Counted from the stretch's first letter, positions 54,365 to 63,999 are shown. The stretch is 64,000 nt of DNA from Woeseiaceae bacterium (GCA_021773135.1 JAJFKP010000010.1:124001-188000); one strand, 5' to 3'. Notes: generated by a model from the sequence alone, not told the origin. A program made the numbers and translations.

Positions 54365-55702
54365 ATGAAACAGAAACTGCGGTCGCTGCGTTTCGCCTGG
54401 CTGCATGAGCCTCGATTCAACAGCATCAGGCGCAGCAGTTCCGAGTTGTTCCGCAAACTAACGTTTAAGAAACACGTTGTGTCAGTTTTTCTGCAGCTCG
54501 ATGATCCGTACTCCTATTTGCTGAGCCACTATCTGCAGTACGTCAGGCAACGTTACGTGGCTGTCGAATTCAGGTTTTATCTTTGCCAGGCGCTGCGCGG
54601 CGAATACATGCCGGAGCCCGCAATGCTGGCAGAACATGCACTGCAGGATTGCCAGCTGTTGGCACAGGAATTCGGCGTGCCATTCCTGGATAAGGGTGAC
54701 ACGCCGGTGGTTGAGTATCGCCTGCCACTCCTGGAATTTCTGGCGGCCGAGCAAAACGAAGACGACTTCGCGGACACCCTGACGAGCGCGCTTTCCTGCT
54801 ACTGGCGCGGTGACGTGGAAGGTGCTGCACGATTGATGGGACGCACCTATGGGGAAAGTGCCGAGACGAGTGTCCTTATCGGCAAGAACCAGTTGCTGCT
54901 GCGCAAGATGGGCCACTACAACTGTGCCACGATGTACTACGCGGGCGAGTGGTACTGGGGTGTGGATCGCATGCACTACCTGCTCGACCGCCTGGATGCG
55001 CTGGGATTGAACCGTTTTGACGAGCCGGTTCCGGAGCTCGCATCGCTTGAACGGGCCATGCAGTTGAACCTGCCCGCAACGATACCGGCGCGTGCCGAAG
55101 CGCTGCCTGCGCTTGAGCTGTTCCATTCTTTCCGCAGCCCTTACTCCTACCTGGCGTTGCAGAGTGCGTTTGATATCGCTGATGCCTTTGGTCTGAAGCT
55201 TGAAGTACGTCCGCTTTTGCCGGGGCAGGGGCAACGTGTGTCTGTTCCGCAGGCAAAATTACGCTACTTCATCAGCGACGCTGCCAGAGAGGCGCATTTG
55301 CGTAAGGTCGAGTTTGGCAGGATTGCAGATTTTACCCGGTTGCAGGCTGAACGGCTCGTTGCCGCCTACTACTATGCAAAAGATCAAGGTCGCGAACGTG
55401 ATTTTCTGCTCGAGGTCGGCAAGGCTATATTTGCAGAGGCATGCATGGCGTCGAGTGACGAAGGCATGCAGATCGTTGCGGAACATGCGGGTTTGTTTTG
55501 GCCGGAACTTCAGGAAGCGATGCGACGTGAAGGGTGGCGCAATGAAGTGGATACCAATCATCAGCTGCTGGCTGAGACCGGTCTTTGGGGCGTGCCCGTG
55601 TTCAGGCTGGGCGAGCAGGTATTCTGGGGACAGGACCGCGCCTGGTTAGTCGCGCGCAAGATTGAGGACCTGTGTCATGGCGGTGAAGGAATAATGATAT
55701 GA
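54365..55702 (+). CDS. Double DsbA-like thioredoxin-fold protein
   Basis: 445 residues with two DsbA/2-hydroxychromene-2-carboxylate-isomerase-like (HCCA, kappa-GST) domains. The second (about 235-440) is canonical: FHSFRSPYSYLALQSAF at its start and GLWGVPVFRLGEQVFWGQDR at its end. The first (about 35-230, VSVFLQLDDPYSYLLSHY...) is diverged. Neither has CxxC, so it is not a disulfide oxidoreductase; a glutathione-dependent isomerase role is possible. Directly downstream of the ATL gene, and ATGA-coupled to the esterase gene. Confidence 0.8.
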   Translation: MKQKLRSLRFAWLHEPRFNSIRRSSSELFRKLTFKKHVVSVFLQLDDPYSYLLSHYLQYVRQRYVAVEFRFYLCQALRGEYMPEPAMLAEHALQDCQLLAQEFGVPFLDKGDTPVVEYRLPLLEFLAAEQNEDDFADTLTSALSCYWRGDVEGAARLMGRTYGESAETSVLIGKNQLLLRKMGHYNCATMYYAGEWYWGVDRMHYLLDRLDALGLNRFDEPVPELASLERAMQLNLPATIPARAEALPALELFHSFRSPYSYLALQSAFDIADAFGLKLEVRPLLPGQGQRVSVPQAKLRYFISDAAREAHLRKVEFGRIADFTRLQAERLVAAYYYAKDQGRERDFLLEVGKAIFAEACMASSDEGMQIVAEHAGLFWPELQEAMRREGWRNEVDTNHQLLAETGLWGVPVFRLGEQVFWGQDRAWLVARKIEDLCHGGEGIMI

Positions 55703-56202
55703 CCATGCCAACTGTCATTTTTTCCCATGGACAGGAAAGTGGACCATGGGGAACGAAAATTCGAGCGATGGCGGATGCCGTTAGAGCATTGGGTTGCGAT
55801 GCCGACAGTATCGATTATCAGGGTATTAGAGATCCGATGGACCGCGTCAGCAAGCTTCTGGATGCGTGCAGCGGAATCGAGGATCGACTGATCCTGGTTG
55901 GCTCGAGTATGGGCGGCTTTGTGGCGACGGCGGCAGCCGCTGAACTTGATATTGCGGGCCTGTTCGTTCTAGCGCCGGCGTTCTACATGCCCGGGTTCGA
56001 TGCAGCGACGCCCACTGCCCCTGCCGTGCCGGTCTTTATTGTGCATGGCTGGCACGACGACATTGTGCCGGTCGAGAACAGCATTCGTTATGCTGGAAAT
56101 TGCGCTGCCACATTGCATATTGTTGACGGAGATCACCGTCTGACCAATAACATTGATGATATCAATGACTGCCTGGTCCGGTTCATTGACCGGCTATCCT
56201 GA
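55699..56202 (+). CDS. Small alpha/beta-hydrolase
   Basis: 167 residues, a compact single-domain hydrolase. The nucleophile elbow is GSSMGGF with the catalytic serine, the acid is probably Asp in VHGWHDDIVP, and the base His in VDGDHRLTNN. It resembles YqiA/YcfP-type esterases in size. Cytoplasmic. ATG 55699 overlaps the previous stop as ATGA, so it is the third gene of the ATL unit. Substrate unknown. Confidence 0.85.
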   Translation: MTMPTVIFSHGQESGPWGTKIRAMADAVRALGCDADSIDYQGIRDPMDRVSKLLDACSGIEDRLILVGSSMGGFVATAAAAELDIAGLFVLAPAFYMPGFDAATPTAPAVPVFIVHGWHDDIVPVENSIRYAGNCAATLHIVDGDHRLTNNIDDINDCLVRFIDRLS

Positions 56203-56219
56203 TTTCATGGAGCGACCCA

Positions 56220-56435
56220 ATGAAGACTCTGCTGTCACTAATAGCGTTGCTGGCGCTGCTTGGTTGTACTTCCGACGAAAAGGAAGAAGTTAGCAGTACC
56301 GTCGGCAAACAAATTGCCGACGACTACAACGCGTCAATGGATAAGGCACGTAACGTCGAAAACGAGCTGCTTGAACAAAAAAGGAACATCGATGATGCCT
56401 TGCAGGAAGCTGAGAACACGTTACAAACGCCCTAA
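56220..56435 (+). CDS. Small coiled-coil lipoprotein, 71 residues
   Basis: A lipoprotein signal (LLSLIALLALLGC, lipidated near Cys16) followed by about 55 hydrophilic residues that form one heptad-rich helix (NASMDKARNVENELLEQKRN...). Size and shape recall Lpp-like or entericidin-like small lipoproteins, without clear homology. Separated by 17 bases from the esterase gene. Overlaps glk tail to tail by four bases. Confidence 0.7.
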   Translation: MKTLLSLIALLALLGCTSDEKEEVSSTVGKQIADDYNASMDKARNVENELLEQKRNIDDALQEAENTLQTP

Positions 56436-57379
56436 ACGGCGTACTTCTCAATGTAGGCAGCAAGGCCGATCAACCCTGGCTCCGGGGCTGTAATGACCCA
56501 GGTTGGTATTGCCTGCATGTAATCGCTATATCGATTCTTGGCCTCAAATCGCGATCTGAACCCCGAGGCCCGAATTTCGTCGATGCAGGCCGGCACAATG
56601 CCACCGGCAATATAAACACCGCCGTAGGCACCGGTGATCAGTGCCAGTTCTGCGGCGGCTGATCCCAGGAAGCGGAAGAACTGCTCCAGCGTGGCAGCAC
56701 AGTACTGGTCGCCTGAATTTAGCGTAATTTCTTCCGAAGCGGCGACATCGATGCCGTGCATGATGCGATGCAGTGTAAGCAGGCCTGGGCCTGACAGAAT
56801 TCTTTCAGCAGAACAGTGCCCGAAGCGCTCACGAAACGCGCCGACAATCCTGTCTTCGGCTGCGTCACGACCGGCGACCGTGATATGGCCACCTTCGCCG
56901 AACATCGCCGCTGTATTCGTTTCAGTTCTGATCCACGCAGCCATGCCGAGGCCACTTCCTGGTCCGAGGACAGCGATCGTGCCACTACGGTATGCGGTCG
57001 CCTGACCAATCTGCGCCCGATCTTCATCTTGCAACGCGGGCAGGGCGCAGGCGACTGCGTGAAAGTCGTTAATTATCTTGACCTGCTCAAGCCTGAATCG
57101 GGCGCGAATCTCAGCACCACTAAATGCCCAGTCCCGATTCACCATGCGGATATCGTCGCTGTCCACGGCGGCTGCAACCGCCAGGGCACAGTTCGCCGGT
57201 GCAGCTTTGATGTCGCCAAAATACGCGCTCAGCAAACCCATGAGGTCCGAATAATTGTCGTTTCTGAAAATTCGCACATCACGAGTTGCCTTGTCGTGCG
57301 GGAAATAGATTCCGCAGCGACTGGATGTTGCACCGATGTCAGCGATCAGCCACGAATCTTGCGCGTCAGTGGTAGCCAT
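56432..57379 (-). CDS. glk: Glucokinase
   Basis: 315 residues, proteobacterial glucokinase type (Pfam Glucokinase). The ATP-binding phosphate-1 loop is ADIGATSSRCGI, the catalytic Asp is in KIINDFHAVA, followed by GPGSGLGMA and the glucose-binding GEGGHI. It phosphorylates glucose to glucose-6-phosphate. The start ATG 57379 gives the usual N-terminus; upstream in-frame codons continue to 57475 and would overlap plsB. Divergent from plsB. Confidence 0.92.
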   Translation of the reverse strand: MATTDAQDSWLIADIGATSSRCGIYFPHDKATRDVRIFRNDNYSDLMGLLSAYFGDIKAAPANCALAVAAAVDSDDIRMVNRDWAFSGAEIRARFRLEQVKIINDFHAVACALPALQDEDRAQIGQATAYRSGTIAVLGPGSGLGMAAWIRTETNTAAMFGEGGHITVAGRDAAEDRIVGAFRERFGHCSAERILSGPGLLTLHRIMHGIDVAASEEITLNSGDQYCAATLEQFFRFLGSAAAELALITGAYGGVYIAGGIVPACIDEIRASGFRSRFEAKNRYSDYMQAIPTWVITAPEPGLIGLAAYIEKYAV

Positions 57380-57457
57380 AGCGCCCGCAGCATTACCGAG
57401 CACCCCGGAAAAAGCAATGGTTTGCGACGCTGCGGAAACGGGTAGTATTGGCACCCA

Positions 57458-59932
57458 ATGAGTGTGACACAGCATCTTTTGCGTCCATGGTATTGGCTTG
57501 CGGGCAAGATATTTGGCGTCTGGGCCCGTCCGGTCGTACAGCCCGACGCTCCCGCTGAGTTACTGGCAGGTACCACTGCCCCGGTCTGTTACGTGCTGGA
57601 GACGGGCGGGCTTGCCGACACACTCACGCTCGAGCGAATCTGCCAACAGCACAAACTTCCAAGGCCGACCGAGTCCATTGAGTATTGTGGTATTTCAGAA
57701 CGCCGGATAATTGTCTTGAAGAGTACGCAGGGCTTCATTTTGCGCCGCCTTGGGCCGCAGGGCTCGGAGCGTCTGAAACGCCTGATCGATGCCAGTATCG
57801 AAGCAGGCGGTAAGGAACTGCTGCTGGTTCCGGTTGGAATTTACTGGGGTCGCTCACCGAAAAAAGACCATTCCTGGCTGACAGTGCTCTTTTCCGAACA
57901 TTGGGATGTTGCCGGGCGAACGCGCAAATTCTTTACGACCCTCTTCCAGGGACGGAATACTTTGTTGCGTTTTAGTGAACCGCTGCCGCTGAGCACAATT
58001 GTGCACAACGGCCAAGTTTCCGAAATGGCATATCGAAAAGTATCGAGAATCCTGCGCGTACATTTCAGGCAGCGACGCGTTGCGACCGTCGGTCCCGATC
58101 TGTCGCATCGTCGCACCCTGTTAAGTGCGGTTGTAGATGATCCCAGCGTGCGCGCTGTCATCGACGCCGAAGCGGATGGCGATCGTGTCAAGCTGGAACG
58201 GGCTACCCAAAAGGCCCGCAGCCAGGCGCAGGAAATTGCCGCGCATATTTCTTACCCGACGGTGCGGGTGGTGGAGCGTTTTCTGGGCTGGGTGTGGAAT
58301 CGAATCTACGACGGCCTCGAAGTGCAGCATGTCGAGACCCTGCACGAAGTCGCAAGGGATAACGAAATCGTTTACGTGCCCTGCCACCGCAGTCACGTCG
58401 ATTATTTGTTGCTGAGTTACATTGTCTATCACGAAGGCTTGAGCCTGCCGCATGTAGCCGCCGGGGTGAACCTGAACATCCCCGTCGTTGGCGGCATTCT
58501 GCGCCGCGGCGGCGCGTTTTATCTCAGGCGCAGTTTTAAAGGAAACAGGCTTTATACCGCCGTCTTCAATTCCTATATGCGCCAGATTCTGGCACGCGGT
58601 CATGCCGTCGAGTATTTCGTTGAGGGTGGCAGAAGTCGCACCGGCAGATTGCTGGCACCGAAAGCCGGCATGCTGGCCATGACCGTCCGTGCGTACGTTC
58701 GCAACCCCCGTATTCCTGTCGTGTTCGTGCCGGTCTATTTCGGCTACGAGAGACTGATCGAGGGGAACTCTTTCATCTCGGAGATGGGAGGCGCCAAAAA
58801 ACAAAAGGAGTCGCTGCTAGGTCTGTTCCGCTCAATAAAGGCATTGCGCGAGCACTTCGGTAAAGTTTACGTCAATATTGGTCGTCCGATTCGGCTCAAT
58901 GACATACTCGATCAGCACAGGCCCGGCTGGCGTGAATTCGAACTGGCGGCGGGAGAAAGGCCCGCGTGGATCGGCGCGATAATCGATGACCTCGGCGGCC
59001 GGATCATGGGTGAGATCAACTCGGCGGCAGCGGTAACGCCAATCAGCCTGCTGGCCTACACGCTCTTGTCGACGCCAAAACAAAGTATGGGCGACAAGGA
59101 ACTTCGTGCCCAAATAAACCTTTCCAACAGGCTCCTGCGCCGCTTCCGGTATTCGGACCAGGTGACCATTCCAGACTGGTCGGCTGACGAAATTATCGAT
59201 CATGGTGAAAAACTGAAAGTCATCTCGCGCACCGCACACCCGCTCGGCGACGTTGTCAGCATGAGCGAGCGCGATGCGGTGCTGATGACCTACTTTCGCA
59301 ACAATATTCAGCACCTGTTCGCTGTGCCGGCCTCGATCGCCTGTTGCTTTATCCAGGGGCGGCGCCTCGAGCACAGCGAACTGCAAAGATTGGTTGGCAT
59401 GATCTATCCGTTCATGCGCAAGGAACTGCACCTGCAATGGCCGGAAGAAGACATTGGTGCCGTGACGACTGCGGCTATCGACGCCTTGATCGATGAGGAA
59501 ATTCTCATTCGAGACGGAGATTTTCTTGTACGGCCGCCAACCGGTTCCGCGCCCGCGTTCCAACTGATGATGCTAGGTCAGTCCATGGTGCCAATGTTGC
59601 AGCGTTTCTACCTCGTTATTGCGCTGCTGGTCAGGAATGAATCCGGCACCCTGTCGCGAGCAAAGCTCGAAGGTCTGTGCCAGAAGAGTGCGCAGCGGCT
59701 GGCCATGATTTATGGCCTGGCATCGCCCGATTTCTTTGACAAAGCGCTGTTCCAGGATTTCATCCGAGCGCTGCGGGAACGAGACGTCGTGCGTCGCAAT
59801 GACGCCGGCTTTCTTGAGTTTGGCAGCGAGATTAATCGCATCGGCGAAGATGCCCGGCTGGTGCTCGGCGAGGAGATTCGTCACAGTATTCTGTCACTGA
59901 CTTTTTCCGGTCCGGGGTTCGAGCGACTGTGA
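57458..59932 (+). CDS. plsB: Glycerol-3-phosphate acyltransferase
   Basis: 824 residues (E. coli PlsB about 807). It acylates sn-glycerol-3-phosphate at the first step of phospholipid synthesis at the inner membrane. Acyltransferase motifs: block I CHRSHVDYLL with H310-X4-D315, block II GGAFYLRRSF, block III YFVEGGRSRTGR, block IV PVVFVPVYFGYE. The ATG is at 57458. It is coupled to trhO downstream through a GTGA overlap. Confidence 0.97.
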   Translation: MSVTQHLLRPWYWLAGKIFGVWARPVVQPDAPAELLAGTTAPVCYVLETGGLADTLTLERICQQHKLPRPTESIEYCGISERRIIVLKSTQGFILRRLGPQGSERLKRLIDASIEAGGKELLLVPVGIYWGRSPKKDHSWLTVLFSEHWDVAGRTRKFFTTLFQGRNTLLRFSEPLPLSTIVHNGQVSEMAYRKVSRILRVHFRQRRVATVGPDLSHRRTLLSAVVDDPSVRAVIDAEADGDRVKLERATQKARSQAQEIAAHISYPTVRVVERFLGWVWNRIYDGLEVQHVETLHEVARDNEIVYVPCHRSHVDYLLLSYIVYHEGLSLPHVAAGVNLNIPVVGGILRRGGAFYLRRSFKGNRLYTAVFNSYMRQILARGHAVEYFVEGGRSRTGRLLAPKAGMLAMTVRAYVRNPRIPVVFVPVYFGYERLIEGNSFISEMGGAKKQKESLLGLFRSIKALREHFGKVYVNIGRPIRLNDILDQHRPGWREFELAAGERPAWIGAIIDDLGGRIMGEINSAAAVTPISLLAYTLLSTPKQSMGDKELRAQINLSNRLLRRFRYSDQVTIPDWSADEIIDHGEKLKVISRTAHPLGDVVSMSERDAVLMTYFRNNIQHLFAVPASIACCFIQGRRLEHSELQRLVGMIYPFMRKELHLQWPEEDIGAVTTAAIDALIDEEILIRDGDFLVRPPTGSAPAFQLMMLGQSMVPMLQRFYLVIALLVRNESGTLSRAKLEGLCQKSAQRLAMIYGLASPDFFDKALFQDFIRALRERDVVRRNDAGFLEFGSEINRIGEDARLVLGEEIRHSILSLTFSGPGFERL

Positions 59933-60840
59933 ACGTCGTATCTTTCTACCGCTTTGCGAATGTTGCTGATCCGGACAGCTTGCGCGGCCGACTGCAGGTC
60001 CTGTGCGACCGGGAAAAACTGCTGGGTACAATCCTGCTCGCGCGGGAAGGGGTGAACGGCACGCTGGCCGGTTCCGCGAACGCGATACAGAAAATATTCG
60101 GCTGGCTGGAAGAGTCGCTGGCGTTGTCGAATCCTATCGAGAGCCGCTGGACTGAGGCGGACGCAGCGCCATTTCGGCGCATGCGGGTGAAGGTAAAGCG
60201 TGAAATCGTGACGCTCGGCCGACCCGATATCAGGCCGGATCAACTTACCGGCAAACACGTGGGCGTCGAAGAATGGAATGCACTGATTGCTGATCCGGAG
60301 ACGCTCGTCATTGATACGCGCAACCAGTATGAGTTCGAGGTTGGCACATTTGATAATGCGGTTGACCCGGAGACTGGCAGCTTCAGGGAGTTTCCGCAGT
60401 ACGCCAGTCGACTCGCAAAAACTGAGACAAGCCGCAAGGTTGCCATGTTTTGCACGGGCGGCATTCGCTGTGAGAAGGCGAGTGCACTGATGCTGGAACT
60501 GGGGTTCAAAGATGTATTTCAACTGCAGGGCGGCATTCTTAAATACCTGGAAGACGTCGATGACGATAAAAGTCTCTGGCAGGGAGAATGTTTCGTTTTT
60601 GATACCCGGGTTGCCGTCGATCGTGATCGCGCAGAAGGCGGCTATGTGCAGTGTCACGCCTGTCGCAGACCGCTGGGTTCAGAGGATATTGCGTCCAGCG
60701 ACTATTCAGAGGGCGTGTCCTGTCCGAAATGCATAGGAACGCTAGAGAAAGATCGCGCCAGGCGACTCGAGGAACGTCGCAAACAGGTCAAACTTGCGCA
60801 GGAACGTGGTGAGGATCACATAGGCGCGACGCTGGACTAA
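59929..60840 (+). CDS. trhO: tRNA uridine-34 hydroxylase, rhodanese-like
   Basis: 303 residues. An N-terminal TrhO/UPF0176 domain (about 1-95), a rhodanese domain with the active-site loop FCTGGIRCEKA (Cys175, Cys181) and a C-terminal region with CHAC...CPKC cysteines. The enzyme hydroxylates U34 of certain tRNAs as the first step toward mo5U/cmo5U using oxygen. Start GTG 59929 overlaps the plsB stop. The length is slightly below E. coli YceA (350) because the C-terminal tail is shorter. Confidence 0.95.
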   Translation: MNVVSFYRFANVADPDSLRGRLQVLCDREKLLGTILLAREGVNGTLAGSANAIQKIFGWLEESLALSNPIESRWTEADAAPFRRMRVKVKREIVTLGRPDIRPDQLTGKHVGVEEWNALIADPETLVIDTRNQYEFEVGTFDNAVDPETGSFREFPQYASRLAKTETSRKVAMFCTGGIRCEKASALMLELGFKDVFQLQGGILKYLEDVDDDKSLWQGECFVFDTRVAVDRDRAEGGYVQCHACRRPLGSEDIASSDYSEGVSCPKCIGTLEKDRARRLEERRKQVKLAQERGEDHIGATLD

Positions 60841-60996
60841 GTTACCTTTTGGCCTGCAGCCAAGCGTTATCTTTCGCTTAGGCAGAACAATCAAATTCAA
60901 CGTCACCCGCCTCCGGGTGCTACTCCTGCCGCCTGCTATACTCAATTCGTACAATCTTGAGCTTTCCCAAGTTAACTGACTGAGGATGGTGATGAC

Positions 60997-61764
60997 ATGA
61001 AAAGAGTAATGTTGACAGGATTGATCGTAACCCTCGCCGCCGGATCCAGTGCGGTACTTGCCCAGGACGGTGACGCGCAAGCAGGATTTGCCTATGTCAC
61101 CTATTTCGAATGCAACGCGGGTAGGGAATTTCGCGCTGATGAAATTATCGAGCGTAGTTACCGACCACACTATGACGCAGCAGTAGAAGCCGGGGAGATA
61201 GCCCAGTGGAGCTGGATGTCACACTTCGTCGGCGGAAAATGGCGCCGTGCACTCGTGCTGGCCGCACCGGACATGGACAGTCTGTTAGCAAGCGCAGGCG
61301 CGCTCGGTGAGGTTATTGAGGAAGCGACACCCGAGGCCGGTCGCGTATTCACGGAAATATGCCCGATCCACGAAGACTACGTCTGGGAGACCGTACCCGG
61401 AGTGGGTGGAACGTCTGTCGGAGCAGAGCGCGGTGTCGCAGGACTTTCCATCTACATGGACTGCGATATGAACCGCGAGGAGCGACTCGACGAGCTGATG
61501 GGAGGCCCTATCGGGGCGGTCTACGATGCCCACGTTGCGGATGGTGAACTGTTCTCCTGGACCTGGCTGGCCCACACCGTTGGCGGAAAGTATCGTCGGC
61601 TGTTGAGCCTGACGGCAAACGACCATAGTTCGATGATGCGCGCGCGTGCTGCGATCATTGCAGATCTGAGCACAGGCCGACTGAATCGATCCTATACGCA
61701 GATGAATGATATTTGCCCGGACCACGACGACTACATGTGGGACATTAAGATAGCGACGCCCTGA
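60997..61764 (+). CDS. Exported protein with two copies of an unknown domain
   Basis: 255 residues with a signal peptide (LIVTLAAGSSAVLAQ). The mature part contains two similar ~100-residue units: AYVTYFECNAGREFRADEI...SWMSHFVGGKWRRALVLA...TEICPIHEDYVW, and LSIYMDCDMNREERLDEL...TWLAHTVGGKYRRLLSLT...NDICPDHDDYMW. Each has a Cys near its start and an 'ICP-x-H-x-D-Y-x-W' end. The pattern suggests a gene-internal duplication of a dimeric alpha+beta-barrel-like or ligand-binding domain. Function unknown. It has its own region upstream with weak TATACT/TACAAT boxes. Confidence 0.75.
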   Translation: MKRVMLTGLIVTLAAGSSAVLAQDGDAQAGFAYVTYFECNAGREFRADEIIERSYRPHYDAAVEAGEIAQWSWMSHFVGGKWRRALVLAAPDMDSLLASAGALGEVIEEATPEAGRVFTEICPIHEDYVWETVPGVGGTSVGAERGVAGLSIYMDCDMNREERLDELMGGPIGAVYDAHVADGELFSWTWLAHTVGGKYRRLLSLTANDHSSMMRARAAIIADLSTGRLNRSYTQMNDICPDHDDYMWDIKIATP

Positions 61765-61924
61765 TTCAGGACAACGTTAGTCGGACAGCGTTAATGACCG
61801 CAGGGTGAAGCGACCGATGTTATTCGTAAAGTGGTCGCACGCCCCGTGCATTGTTTGCTGTTGCTAGTCCCAGTTGCGGGAGCGGCTGCGTATAAGGCAC
61901 GCCGCTGAAACAGCCTGTCACGGT

Positions 61925-62542
61925 TTAAAACCAGAATCTGGCTCCTGCGACAAGTGACACATAGTCTTCCCGGCCACTCGTTTGGGTCCAGCTGACTCCG
62001 ATGTAAGGTGCGATTTCGCGCTTGATTTCGTACCGAACACGCAGATCCAAAGCAGATGACTTTGATTCGCTATCGAGTTCGATACGAGGTTGAAGAATCA
62101 GACGTTGCGTGAGCAGTAAATCGTATTCAACTTCGAGTCGGGCTGTCAGGTCGCCATCGTCGCTGACGAAAGCCGCCAGGTCGATCTCGAACCATTGCGG
62201 CGCAAGGCCCTGTAGTCCGATTACCGCGTAGTTCTCCGCGGGTCGCGGCTCCAGGCTATGGCGCAGCCCCAGCTGCAGGTCCCAGAAAGGCGATATTGCC
62301 CTGCTGTAAAGCAACTGGAATTCGGCGTCATCGCCGTCAACCTCGCCCTCCGTCTTCCACCAGAATTTATGCAGATCAGCACCAATCCAGCCCTGCATGT
62401 CCCAAATCCAATCCTCTTCATGCTCCTGATATTCAAACCGGTCCAGTTGCACGAATGAAAAAATGGTTGTGTCGTCCGCTGCACCCGGGGCGGCATAGAC
62501 GATTGCGTTCACGAGCAAAATACAGCGGCTGAGCGTTTTCAT
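61925..62542 (-). CDS. copB: Copper resistance protein B (CopB), short form
   Basis: 205 residues. A signal peptide (CILLVNAIVYAAPGAADD) is followed by an outer-membrane beta-barrel typical of CopB/PcoB: LLYSRAISPFWDLQLGLRH, GLQGLAPQWFEIDLAAF, LEVEYDLLLTQRLILQPRIEL and RVRYEIKREIAPYIGVSW. The His/Met-rich N-terminal metal-binding region of full CopB is missing. The ATG overlaps the copA stop as ATGA. It is expected to act with CopA in periplasmic and outer-membrane copper handling. Confidence 0.9.
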   Translation of the reverse strand: MKTLSRCILLVNAIVYAAPGAADDTTIFSFVQLDRFEYQEHEEDWIWDMQGWIGADLHKFWWKTEGEVDGDDAEFQLLYSRAISPFWDLQLGLRHSLEPRPAENYAVIGLQGLAPQWFEIDLAAFVSDDGDLTARLEVEYDLLLTQRLILQPRIELDSESKSSALDLRVRYEIKREIAPYIGVSWTQTSGREDYVSLVAGARFWF

Positions 62543-63999
62543 GAAATCTCTCCGTCGGCTTCGCGTACGGCAACTTCACGCATCATCCCGGCTGCCATGT
62601 GATAAATCATATGGCAGTGAAACGCCCAGCGTCCGACTGCATCGGCCGTCAGGTTGACAGAAAGACGTTCAGCCGGCTTGACCACGACGGTATGTTTTCG
62701 CGGATTACGTTTGCCGTTCCCATTGTCCAGTTCCACGAACATGCCGTGTAAGTGAATAGGATGGGACATCATCGTGTCATTGACGAGCACGAGCTTTATT
62801 CGCTCGCCGTATTGCATTTGAATCGGTCCGGTTACTTCCGAATATTTGATGCCATCGAATGACCACATGTATCGATGCATGTTTCCCGTAAGATGCAGCT
62901 CGATTATTCGCCCCGGTTCTCGCTGATCGCCAATCTCGCCAATATTCCTGAGATCAGCATAGGTCAGCACGCGGTGAGGAACATTGGACAATCCGATGCC
63001 CGGCTCGGCAAGGCGGTCTGCAGGACTGGACGTAAGATTTGCAACGCCTGCCCCACGCCTGTGCTTGTGTTCGGCCGGTTGCATCGAGTTCATGTTGTGA
63101 TGGGACATATTGGCATGCTCCATCGCCATAGGACCATCGTGCATGCCCATATCTGCCATGGTCAGCAACGGTCGCTCACGCAATTCAGGCACTTCGGCTA
63201 CTAAGCCAGCCTCGGATGTCAGCGTGCCCCTGGCGAAGCCGCTTCTATCCATGGATTCGGCGAACAGCGTGTACGCCATATTTAATTCCGGCTGAACAAT
63301 CACATCGTAAGTCTCGGCAACGCCGATTTGCAGTTCGTCAACGGTGACAGGTTCGACATTCTGACCGTCGGCCTGAACCACCGACATCGACAACCCCGGG
63401 ATGCGGAAATTGAAAAACGTCATGGCCGAACCGTTAATAATTCGTAATCGAGCTCTCTGGCCTGGTTCGAATACGCCGGTCCAGTTTGCAGCCGGATCGC
63501 TGCCATTCATAAGATAGGTGTAGGAGGTGCCCGTTACGTCAGCGATGTCTGAGGCCGCCATGCGCATGTTGCCCCACATGCGACGGTCGGCCAGCGTTTC
63601 CCGCCGGCCCTTCGTGGTCATGTCCGCAAAAAAATCCGCAACCGTTCGTTGCTGGCGATTGTAGTAATCGTCCATCTTCTTGAGCTTTGCGTACATTCGT
63701 TGCGGATCTTCAAACGTCCAGTCGGACAGCATCACGACGAACTCGATGTCGTAGTCGACCGGGTCGCCGTCAGCCGGATCAATAATAATCGGGCCATACA
63801 CGCCCGTTTGTTCCTGGAAACCCGAATGACTGTGATACCAGTAGGTACCACTTTGGACGACGTCAAACTCGTATCTGAAACGGGAGCCGGCCCGTATCCC
63901 GGGAAAGCTTATGCCCGGCACACCATCCATATCACTGGGCAGAATCAGCCCGTGCCAGTGAATTGACGAGTCTTCGTCGAGATCATTGGTTACGTCCAA
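62539..63999 (-). CDS. copA: Multicopper oxidase CopA, 5' end beyond the window
   Basis: The 3' part, about 486 residues, of a CopA-type multicopper oxidase that oxidises Cu(I) in the periplasm. Copper ligands are intact: HWHG and HSHS in the N-terminal domain, then HPIHLHG and HCHMIYH with the axial Met in AGMM at the end. A Met/His-rich insert (HDGPMAMEHANMSHHNM) typical of CopA lies in the middle. The Tat signal and first domain strand are cut off by the window edge. Coupled to copB. Confidence 0.93.
   Translation of the reverse strand: MDVTNDLDEDSSIHWHGLILPSDMDGVPGISFPGIRAGSRFRYEFDVVQSGTYWYHSHSGFQEQTGVYGPIIIDPADGDPVDYDIEFVVMLSDWTFEDPQRMYAKLKKMDDYYNRQQRTVADFFADMTTKGRRETLADRRMWGNMRMAASDIADVTGTSYTYLMNGSDPAANWTGVFEPGQRARLRIINGSAMTFFNFRIPGLSMSVVQADGQNVEPVTVDELQIGVAETYDVIVQPELNMAYTLFAESMDRSGFARGTLTSEAGLVAEVPELRERPLLTMADMGMHDGPMAMEHANMSHHNMNSMQPAEHKHRRGAGVANLTSSPADRLAEPGIGLSNVPHRVLTYADLRNIGEIGDQREPGRIIELHLTGNMHRYMWSFDGIKYSEVTGPIQMQYGERIKLVLVNDTMMSHPIHLHGMFVELDNGNGKRNPRKHTVVVKPAERLSVNLTADAVGRWAFHCHMIYHMAAGMMREVAVREADGEIS

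Noticed and set aside
58121-59563. Two long antisense frames inside plsB
   Set aside because: plsB motifs on the plus strand are intact; the antisense frames resemble nothing.
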